Under the pieces are notes generated by a model. That model made no database searches and was not told the origin of the DNA. It saw only the letters and a list, made by a program, of their open reading frames with translations. DNA of 6,238 nucleotides from Comamonadaceae bacterium (GTDB lineage: Bacteria; Pseudomonadota; Gammaproteobacteria; Burkholderiales; Burkholderiaceae_C): positions 1-6,238 of the forward strand of contig CANHGF010000161.1 of assembly GCA_947460065.1 (NCBI GenBank), read 5' to 3'. Shown here piece after piece: positions 1 through 5,128 of this stretch (its first letter is position 1; the number at the start of each line of letters is the position of its first letter). A program made the position numbers and the translations under genes.

Positions 1-189
1 AAACACGCCAAGGTGGTGGGCTTTGCCGACTTGGGCATGGAAGCGATTTATGAATTCGATGTGGTCGACATGCCGGTGACGGTGGCGGTCGACGCAGGCG
101 GCACCAGTGCCCACATCACTGGCCCGGCCGAATGGAGCCAGCGCATCGCTTCGGGGGAATTCAAGTCCATCCCGGTGGTCTCGGCCTGA
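1..189 (+). CDS. Class I fumarate hydratase, C-terminal end (partial)
   Basis: The reading frame is open from the first base and encodes the last 62 residues of a protein that begins outside the window. The fragment starts KHAKVVGFADLGMEAIYEF and continues with VDMPVTVAVDAGGTSAH before ending IPVVSA. This matches the C-terminal (Fumerase_C, beta) domain of the oxygen-sensitive [4Fe-4S] class I fumarases as I know them from Burkholderiales. These enzymes interconvert fumarate and L-malate in the cytoplasmic TCA cycle. The cluster cysteines and most of the active site would lie upstream and cannot be checked. The gene is followed after 28 bp by murI on the same strand, so the two are probably co-transcribed. 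The related L-tartrate dehydratase beta subunit shares this fold, but the motif at residues 4-17 favours a single-chain fumarase. Confidence 0.85.
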   Translation, partial: KHAKVVGFADLGMEAIYEFDVVDMPVTVAVDAGGTSAHITGPAEWSQRIASGEFKSIPVVSA

Positions 190-217
190 GCCTGATCACC
201 CCCATAGCGCAGCAACG

Positions 218-1027
218 GTGATCGGCGTCTACGACAGCGGCATCGGCGGCCTGAGCATCCTGCAGGCCCTGCGGCGCGAACTGCCCGAGCAGGACTTCAT
301 CTACCTGGCCGACAGCGGCCACGGGCCTTATGGCGAGCGCGAGACCGACCATGTGCTCGCCCGCGCCCGCCGCATTACCGAGCACTTGCGCGGGCGCGGC
401 GTTCAGGCCCTGGTGGTGGCTTGCAATACCGCCACCGCCGCGGCCATCGAACACTTGCGCAGCGAGCATCCGGACCTGCCCATCATCGGCGTGGAGCCCG
501 CCCTCAAGCCCGCACTGGCGCTCAGCCGCAGCCGCCGCATCGGCGTGCTGGCCACCCGCATGACCCTGGCCAGCGACAAATTTGCGCGCCTGCTTGAACC
601 GCTGCGTGAGCAGGCGCAATTTGTGCTGCGTGCCTGCGACGGCCTGGCCCTGGCCATCGAAAACAGCGTACAGGGCAGTGCGCAAGCACAAGCCGACTTG
701 CTGGCTTGCGCCAGCGAACATGTGCAGGCCCTGGGCGAATTGGGCACAGGCAGCGGCCAGATCGACACCTTGGTGCTGGGCTGCACCCACTACCCTTTCA
801 TCGCGGACCAGCTGCAGGCGCTGGCCGGGTCCGAGGTTTGCCTGGTCGATACCGGCGCTCCGGTGGCCCGGCAAACCCGCAGCCGACTGGCCGATTTGGC
901 CGCGCCGGCGCCCAGTGGGCAAGGACACATCGAGCTCATCAGCACCGGGCCCAGCGAAGGCCTGCAGGCGGCAGCGCGGCGCTGGCTGGCGCCCGACCTG
1001 CACGCCAGCACGGTGGGCCTGCCCTGA
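218..1027 (+). CDS. murI: Glutamate racemase MurI
   Basis: Glutamate racemase is a cofactor-independent cytoplasmic enzyme that converts L- to D-glutamate for the peptidoglycan stem peptide. From the GTG at 218 the protein has 269 residues, normal for the family. The N-terminal motif YDSGIGGLSIL (residues 5-15) carries the conserved Asp6 and Ser7. ADSGHGPYGER follows, then VVACNTATAAA with the first catalytic cysteine (Cys69), and LGCTHYPF with the second (Cys189, next to His191). These are the two thiols that deprotonate opposite faces of the substrate. The frame stays open upstream to 107, inside the fumarase gene, but contains no ATG between there and 218 that family alignment would favour. 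The GTG places the beta-strand IGVYDSG at the N-terminus as in homologues. No strong Shine-Dalgarno precedes it, so translation may be coupled to the fumarase stop 28 bp upstream. Confidence 0.95.
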   Translation: MIGVYDSGIGGLSILQALRRELPEQDFIYLADSGHGPYGERETDHVLARARRITEHLRGRGVQALVVACNTATAAAIEHLRSEHPDLPIIGVEPALKPALALSRSRRIGVLATRMTLASDKFARLLEPLREQAQFVLRACDGLALAIENSVQGSAQAQADLLACASEHVQALGELGTGSGQIDTLVLGCTHYPFIADQLQALAGSEVCLVDTGAPVARQTRSRLADLAAPAPSGQGHIELISTGPSEGLQAAARRWLAPDLHASTVGLP

Positions 1028-1058
1028 AGCCGCCACGGCCGAACGACGACCCTGTCCC

Positions 1059-1063
1059 AAGGA
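1059..1063 (+). promoter_or_regulatory. Ribosome binding site of the exported hydrolase
   Basis: AAGGA lies 8 nt before the ATG at 1072. It supports that start over the long upstream extension of the same frame, which runs inside murI. Confidence 0.6.
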
Positions 1064-1071
1064 TCCCCCAG

Positions 1072-1932
1072 ATGATCAAAGTCACCCTCCTGAGCCTCAT
1101 TGGCCTCATCGGCCTGACCGGCGCAGTGGCTGCGTCGGCTCAAAGCATCGAAGTGATCGAAGCGCCCTTACCGCGCAGCAGCGCCGACAAGCCGGTGGCC
1201 ATTCGCGGCCTGCTTGACCCGGCGCCGCAGCCCAATGGCAAGCTGCTGATGGTGTTTCCCGGCTGGCCTGGCATCCCACGCATCGAAGTCAAGGATGGAC
1301 GGCCCAGCTTTCTGTACCTGCAGCAACATGTGCAGGAGCTCAAGCCGCTGCTGCACCAGGCCGGCATTTCGCTGATGACGGTCGACTGCCCGACCGACCA
1401 ATGGGGTGCGCGCGGCGCCAACCCCACCGCCTGCGATGACAGCTACCGCTCAAGCCAGCTGCATGCGCAGGATGTGCGCGCCCTGATCGAGCGCACCCGG
1501 CAGACGCTGCCCATGAAAGAGATTTATGTGATGGGCCACAGCTATGGCGCGGTCAGCAGCCACTGGCTGGCCGTCCACCTGGGGGGCGAGCTGGCCGGCA
1601 GCGTGCATTCGGCCACCCAGTCCGTGCCCGGCGGCGGCCCCTACTCGGGCTATGCCTCGACCACTGCCCAGGTCAAGCCCGAGATGCTGCCCAAAAACAG
1701 CATCTACCTGCACCACAAGGGCGATCTGTGCCGTTTCGCCCCGTACGAATTTGCGCGCAAACAGGCGCTGCACGGGCTGATGACGGTGGTCGGCGGCAAC
1801 CGCTGGTCCGACGTCTGTGGCAAGGCCAGTTACCACAGCTATTCCGAGCGCAGCGCTCAAGTTGGCACGGCGCTGGTGCGCTGGATGAACGAGGGCGTGA
1901 TCACGCCCCTGATCAAGGGCGAGGGCGACTGA
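1072..1932 (+). CDS. Exported alpha/beta-hydrolase with four cysteines
   Basis: The 286-residue protein begins with a Sec-type signal peptide: Lys3, a hydrophobic stretch over residues 5-20, and an A-S-A cleavage motif ending at Ala23. The mature part has an alpha/beta-hydrolase layout. There is a strand LLMVFPGW (58-65), a nucleophile elbow GHSYG (155-159) with Ser157 as the likely nucleophile, Asp218 in HHKGDLC as the likely acid, and His255 in ASYHSY as the likely base. Four cysteines (106, 121, 220, 249) fall into two nearby pairs and could form disulfides in the periplasm. Family knowledge supports a serine hydrolase, probably an esterase or peptidase, but I do not recognise a named subfamily or substrate. 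The ATG has a good Shine-Dalgarno. It lies 44 bp after murI on the same strand, probably in the same transcript, but a cell-wall role would be a guess from position only. Confidence 0.75.
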   Translation: MIKVTLLSLIGLIGLTGAVAASAQSIEVIEAPLPRSSADKPVAIRGLLDPAPQPNGKLLMVFPGWPGIPRIEVKDGRPSFLYLQQHVQELKPLLHQAGISLMTVDCPTDQWGARGANPTACDDSYRSSQLHAQDVRALIERTRQTLPMKEIYVMGHSYGAVSSHWLAVHLGGELAGSVHSATQSVPGGGPYSGYASTTAQVKPEMLPKNSIYLHHKGDLCRFAPYEFARKQALHGLMTVVGGNRWSDVCGKASYHSYSERSAQVGTALVRWMNEGVITPLIKGEGD

Positions 1933-1962
1933 AGGTCAGCGGCTGTGCCCGGACGCCGGCGC
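1933..1962. other. Convergent gene junction without a clear terminator
   Basis: Thirty bases separate the stops of two convergent genes. The only structure seen is a 4-bp GC stem (CCGG-ACG-CCGG, 1949-1959) with no T-run on either side. Transcripts from the two strands may therefore overlap at their 3' ends, or termination may depend on Rho. Confidence 0.4.
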
Positions 1963-2595
1963 TCAGTGCAGATGCCGCGGCTTGCGGCCGCCGCCGTGAC
2001 TGCCCGATGACCCTCCCGCACCGCGGGGCGGACGGCCCAACTGCATCGAATTGGCCAGATCGTTCAGGCGCTTGTCGAACAGGCGGTCGATGGCACCGAC
2101 CACCTCGCCGAGCTCAGAGCTGTCAAAGTGGCGCTCAAGCAGACCGATGGTGTCTTGCACCAGCAGATCGCGCTGAACCTGCATGATGGCCGCAGGCGTC
2201 GGGCCAACGAAATACATCGCAAAATCATCGCGCGCCTGCGCTGGCTCGTCCTCCTCGCCCGCTTCCTCGTCAAAGTCGGTATCGTAGAAGGTCACCTCAA
2301 GGGCTGCGCCAGTGGAAGCCAGGTCGTTAAGGGCCATGCACACCTCTTCGAGCACCTGCCTGAAGTCCTCGCCGCCGCTGACCGTCCAGCACATCTGCAG
2401 CAGCTCTTCCTTGGCGTCAAAGCGTATGCCGGGCTCTTCCTCATAGGCACTGACGGCGCCAGCGGCCAGGGAGCGGGCGCCGGCGTATTTCCACAGTGGC
2501 TTGAGCGCTTCCTGCAACTGGTCGTAATTCACATCCGGACGCAGGGGCACATCGCCATGGACGTGGATCTCAAAGGGCGTGGAATAGTTCGACAT
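1963..2595 (-). CDS. DUF6806-like conserved hypothetical protein
   Basis: The 210-residue soluble protein has no signal peptide or membrane segment. I recognise its opening (STPFEIHVHGDVPLRPDV) and its C-terminal end as belonging to a conserved family of Burkholderiales that I believe is DUF6806; that name is from memory. No function is known to me. Visible parts are an N-terminal region of predicted strands and helices (7-100), a strongly acidic stretch around residues 105-124 (DTDFDEEAGEEDEP), a mixed region with FVGPTPAAIMQVQRDLL (129-145), and a low-complexity Gly/Ser/His tail ending KPRHLH (192-210). The ATG at 2595 is followed at once by the conserved start, but its ribosome site is weak. 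It lies 32 bp downstream of the YccF gene on the same strand, so the two are probably translated from one message. No catalytic motif is apparent; a binding or regulatory role is only conjecture. Confidence 0.8.
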   Translation of the reverse strand: MSNYSTPFEIHVHGDVPLRPDVNYDQLQEALKPLWKYAGARSLAAGAVSAYEEEPGIRFDAKEELLQMCWTVSGGEDFRQVLEEVCMALNDLASTGAALEVTFYDTDFDEEAGEEDEPAQARDDFAMYFVGPTPAAIMQVQRDLLVQDTIGLLERHFDSSELGEVVGAIDRLFDKRLNDLANSMQLGRPPRGAGGSSGSHGGGRKPRHLH

Positions 2596-2627
2596 GGCCA
2601 GATCTTAACCCTGAGGTCCAATGCCGA

Positions 2628-3101
2628 TCAAAGCCCCAGTCGCGCCTTGGCCAGGCCATCGCGGATCTCCTGGGCCAGGCTGGCGGGCACGATGACTTTG
2701 TTGAACGGCAGGAAAGCCACCCGGATCAGCTTCCAGTGCCCGCCGATATTAGGGATGGTCACGATCAAAAAGAAGAAGCAGAGGTTGGCGAAAGAGGCAG
2801 CCAGATGAATCAGGGCGAGCATCCAGCCAAAGGTGAGCATCCACAGCACATTGAGCACCGCGCTGACGTGTTTGAGCGTGGTGTCAACGGCAGAGCCGTC
2901 CCCGCCGCCACCCTTGATCTGACGATAGCGATCGAGCTGCGCGCGCGTCACCACATCACGACCGAAGGGCCACAGGGCGTAGAGGGCCAGCCGGAACAGC
3001 GGGATGAACATGGGGAAGAACAGAATCGCCCCCAGGACGTATCCGAGAAACAGCGCCCAGCCGCCCAGGAAAAACCAAATGATGTTGCCCAGCAAGGCCA
3101 T
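2628..3101 (-). CDS. YccF domain-containing inner membrane protein
   Basis: The 157-residue protein contains two copies of the YccF (DUF307) domain. The first, residues 4-51, runs LGNIIWFFLGGWALFLGY to LYALWPFGRDVV. The second, residues 82-138, runs VLNVLWMLTFGWMLALIH through TIPNIGGHWKLIRVAFLPF. Each repeat has an N-terminal hydrophobic segment with a Gly-Trp turn and a second segment ending in a W/F-P-F-(G/N)-(R/K) motif, giving about four membrane segments (6-24, 25-44, 83-104, 105-118). The length is close to E. coli YccF (148 residues). A Gly-rich cytoplasmic or periplasmic linker (63-70) joins the repeats. YccF is an inner-membrane family without an established biochemical role. The gene follows a 204-bp intergenic region and probably starts a two-gene unit with the DUF6806-like gene. 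No strong Shine-Dalgarno is seen before the ATG at 3101. Confidence 0.85.
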   Translation of the reverse strand: MALLGNIIWFFLGGWALFLGYVLGAILFFPMFIPLFRLALYALWPFGRDVVTRAQLDRYRQIKGGGGDGSAVDTTLKHVSAVLNVLWMLTFGWMLALIHLAASFANLCFFFLIVTIPNIGGHWKLIRVAFLPFNKVIVPASLAQEIRDGLAKARLGL

Positions 3102-3305
3102 GGCGAAATCTCAGCAAATGCAATGATCCAAGGATTGTTGCAGACATGGCTCGGTGCAAGCCGTAGAGGCTTCGAAAGAAGGCGTGGGGGCTCCCACAGA
3201 GCTTTAACACTGTTTGTGTGGGCGTGGGAGCTGCGCCCTCGCAGCGATGGGGCGCTCCCACACGCCCTCAGCAAGCCGCTGGCGAAACTGTGGGCGCTGT
3301 AACCC
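3102..3305 (-). promoter_or_regulatory. Intergenic region upstream of the YccF gene
   Basis: This 204-bp stretch separates the Bug protein stop from the YccF start, both on the minus strand, and is the only sizeable non-coding gap in the window. It must hold the 3' end of the upstream transcript and probably a promoter for the YccF unit. A weak candidate on the minus strand is TTGCAC (plus positions 3154-3159) and AATCCT (3131-3136) with a 17-nt spacer; the -10 match is poor. The left part has two small stem-loops: AAGCC-GTAGA-GGCTT (3158-3172), and CTTC-GAAA-GAAG (3170-3181), which has a GNRA-type loop. The two share bases, so only one can form at a time. The right part holds the REP-like repeat listed separately. 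Confidence 0.4.
3184..3267. repeat. REP-like palindromic element (GTGGGAG head)
   Basis: Three copies of the core GTGGGAGC or its complement lie within 84 bp: GCTCCCACA at 3190-3198, GTGGGAGC at 3224-3231 and GCTCCCAC at 3254-3261. The middle one has the order known from Pseudomonas REP sequences. A GTGGGAG head (3224-3230) is followed by a hairpin CTGCG-CCCT-CGCAG (3231-3244) and a CGATG tail (3245-3249). The outer arms 3220-3231 and 3254-3267 also pair, with a 2-nt bulge, to make a larger imperfect stem. Inverted copies flanking a REP are typical of bacterial interspersed mosaic elements (BIMEs), whose spread depends on RAYT transposases encoded elsewhere. No RAYT gene is in the window. On the minus strand the structure lies just after the Bug protein stop, so it may stabilise the 3' end or reduce read-through. 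It has no T-run. Confidence 0.6.
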
Positions 3306-4295
3306 TCAATCGGCCTTGGCTCCCGAGGTTTTCACCACCTTGGCCATGCGCTCAAAGTCTTGCCGCAGCAGCTGGCCAAAAGCTTCCGGTGTCATGCTGC
3401 CGGCCTCGATGCCCTGGCGCGTCAAACGCTCAATCACTTCAGGTCGCTTGAGCACCTTGCTCATTTCCGTGTTGAGCTTGTTGACGATATCGGCCGGCGT
3501 GCCGGCAGGGGCGAGCAGACCGAACCAGCTGTCGAACACATAACCGGGCAAGGCCGCAGAAATCGGCTCGACCCCAGGCACAAAGGGCGAGGCCTTGTCG
3601 GAGGTCACGCCCAGCAGGCGCACACGTGAGTCCTTGGCAAAAGGCAGGGCCACGTTGTTGGCGTTGATCATCACCTGCGAGCGCCCGGCCAGCACCTCGG
3701 TCATCGCATCGCCGGCGCCCTTGGTCGGGATGTGCACGATGTCCAGCCCGGCCATGCCGCTGAAATAGGCCATGGCCAGATGGGTGGCGCTACCGCTGCC
3801 GGCGGTGGCGTAGTTGAGCTGGCCCGGCCGGGCCTTGGCATAGCTCACAAACTCGGCCACGCTCTTGGCTGGTACGCTGGCGCTGACCACCATGATGTAG
3901 CTGGTGTTGCCGATGTAGGCAGCGCCCACAAAGTCCTTGACCGGGTCGTAGTTGAGCTTGGAGTAAAGCGTGCCGTTGATGTTGTGGCTGGCCGCCGCCA
4001 GGATCAGGGTGTAGCCGTCAGGCGCCGACTTGGCCACCGCGTTGGCAGCCACCGTACCTCCCGCACCCGGGCGGTTTTCGATGATCACCGGCTGGCCCAA
4101 GGCAGCGCCAAGCTCATTGGAAATCGAGCGCGCCAGGGTGTCCTGCACACCGCCGGTGGTAAACGGAATCACGACCCGTATCGGCTTGACCGGCCAGGGG
4201 TCGGCCGCTTGCGCAGACAAGCCCACCAGCGCAGCAGCGAGCAGCAGACTCCGGCGAGCCGATTGGAAGAAATAGGGATCAGACAGCATCTTCAT
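3306..4295 (-). CDS. Bug/TctC-family periplasmic solute-binding protein
   Basis: The 329-residue protein is a complete member of the Bug (TctC) family. These periplasmic receptors are greatly expanded in Burkholderiales and usually bind carboxylates or other small organic acids for tripartite tricarboxylate transporters. Typical motifs are present: VIPFTTGGVQDTLAR (42-56), ENRPGAGGTVAANAVAKS (73-90) followed by APDGYTL, GSGSATHLA (167-174), KGAGDAMTEVLAGR (192-205) and LAPAGTPADIVNKLN (261-275). The N-terminus is an export signal with Arg14-Arg15, a hydrophobic core (17-27) and likely cleavage after AQA (28-30). The twin arginine could make it a Tat substrate, though a Sec signal is equally plausible. 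The start at 4295 has an excellent Shine-Dalgarno. The gene is last in a row with an alpha/beta-hydrolase, a TfdA-like dioxygenase and another Bug protein, which suggests that its ligand feeds that pathway. No TctA or TctB gene is in view. Confidence 0.92.
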   Translation of the reverse strand: MKMLSDPYFFQSARRSLLLAAALVGLSAQAADPWPVKPIRVVIPFTTGGVQDTLARSISNELGAALGQPVIIENRPGAGGTVAANAVAKSAPDGYTLILAAASHNINGTLYSKLNYDPVKDFVGAAYIGNTSYIMVVSASVPAKSVAEFVSYAKARPGQLNYATAGSGSATHLAMAYFSGMAGLDIVHIPTKGAGDAMTEVLAGRSQVMINANNVALPFAKDSRVRLLGVTSDKASPFVPGVEPISAALPGYVFDSWFGLLAPAGTPADIVNKLNTEMSKVLKRPEVIERLTRQGIEAGSMTPEAFGQLLRQDFERMAKVVKTSGAKAD

Positions 4296-4302
4296 GGCAC
4301 AA

Positions 4303-4308
4303 CTCCTT
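4303..4308 (-). promoter_or_regulatory. Ribosome binding site of the Bug protein gene
   Basis: AAGGAG on the minus strand lies 7 nt before the ATG ending at 4295. It is close to the ideal Shine-Dalgarno and fixes the start there rather than at the Met two codons later. Confidence 0.75.
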
Positions 4309-4333
4309 TGTATAACTTGAACATCCCTGGACC

Positions 4334-5083
4334 TCAGGCCGGCCCAGTCAGAAAAGCCTGCACTTCGTCGACATAGCGCGCCGTCTGCGTCTGCGGCAGA
4401 AAGTGCCCGCCTTGCAACTCCACCATGGCGGCCTGCGGCAGTCGGCGCGCCAGGTCATGGCTGTGGCTGATCGGCACGATGGCATCGTCGCTGGCGCCGA
4501 CGATCAGCGTTGGCGCGCGCAGGCGGCTCAGTTCCTCGGCCCGGTCGAAAGCCAGCAACATGTCAATGCGCGCCAAGGCGGTGGCCATATCGCCGCCCGC
4601 GTCAAAGTCAATCGGCGAGGCGCTGGCCAGGTTCGCCTCGTACCAATCGGGAGGATAAGCGAGCAGCTTGGCCACCGCGTTGTAGGCACCAAAGCCAGCG
4701 CGTTCGAGCACCACACGGCGCGTCATGAAGAGATCGCGAAAACGCCGGTCCGGCCGCGCCCAGGTCGCGCTCAAGACCATGCGGTCGACCCGCTGCGGGT
4801 GATCGAGCGCCAGAACCTGGGCCACCAAACCACCGGTGGAATGGCCGACAAAATGCGCAGACGGCAATTTGAGTTGCTCGAGCAGCCCCAGCACCTCAGT
4901 AGCGATGTGCCCGATCGAATGCTCCGCCGCCGGCGGGCTGCGCCCCATGCCGGGGTGGTCGAAGGTGATGCACAGGTGCTGCCGCGACAGCCGCTCCATC
5001 ACCGGCCGCCAGAAGGCCCCCAACCCACCCAGGCCAGCCATCAGCACCACCGGATGGCCCTGACCTTGAAGCTCAAAATGCAT
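4334..5083 (-). CDS. Cytoplasmic alpha/beta-hydrolase
   Basis: The protein (249 residues from the chosen start) is an alpha/beta-hydrolase of the 3-oxoadipate enol-lactonase/RutD-like type. The oxyanion-side motif LMAGLGGLGAFW (14-25) follows the first strands. Then come FDHPGMGRS (41-49), the nucleophile elbow VGHSTGG (79-85) with Ser82, GASDDAIVP (196-204) with the acid at Asp199 (or Asp200), and QGGHFLPQT (224-232) with His227. A cap domain occupies roughly residues 110-185. There is no signal peptide. I chose the ATG at 5083 because MHFELQGQGHPVVL matches the usual family start and AGG lies 10 nt upstream. An in-frame ATG at 5110 would add nine residues but has a poor ribosome site. The gene lies between a TfdA-like dioxygenase and a Bug protein on one strand. 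It probably hydrolyses an ester, lactone or C-C bond of the same pathway. The exact substrate cannot be read from the sequence. Confidence 0.85.
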   Translation of the reverse strand: MHFELQGQGHPVVLMAGLGGLGAFWRPVMERLSRQHLCITFDHPGMGRSPPAAEHSIGHIATEVLGLLEQLKLPSAHFVGHSTGGLVAQVLALDHPQRVDRMVLSATWARPDRRFRDLFMTRRVVLERAGFGAYNAVAKLLAYPPDWYEANLASASPIDFDAGGDMATALARIDMLLAFDRAEELSRLRAPTLIVGASDDAIVPISHSHDLARRLPQAAMVELQGGHFLPQTQTARYVDEVQAFLTGPA

Positions 5084-5128
5084 GAAAGAAAAACCTGTCC
5101 TCAATGGCATGGCCCTGTGGCTCGCGCC

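Noticed and set aside
161..1060. Long open frame of 299 codons on the minus strand, opposite murI
   Set aside because: It lies antisense to an unmistakable murI. Its translation is rich in Ala, Gly, Gln and Arg with no recognisable motif. Such frames are common opposite high-GC genes.
1974..1988. GCCGC-GGCTT-GCGGC hairpin near the convergent junction
   Set aside because: It lies within the last codons of the DUF6806-like gene, has no T-run on either strand, and is expected by chance in such GC-rich sequence.
3224..3261. Stem-loop after the Bug protein stop read as an intrinsic terminator
   Set aside because: On the minus strand the stem is followed by GCCCACACAAACAG, with no T-run. The REP-like order of parts explains the palindrome better, although it could still weaken read-through.
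3184..3299. Repeated GTGGG motifs considered as a CRISPR array or tandem repeat
   Set aside because: The copies are inverted, unevenly spaced and only about 8 bp long. There is no constant repeat with regular spacers.
2128..3302. Plus-strand open frames opposite the DUF6806-like and YccF genes
   Set aside because: The translations are low-complexity and unlike any known family, while the minus strand carries recognisable proteins over the same stretch.
3732..4376. Plus-strand open frame opposite the Bug protein gene
   Set aside because: It has no motif and no ribosome site, and is fully antisense to a clear Bug protein.
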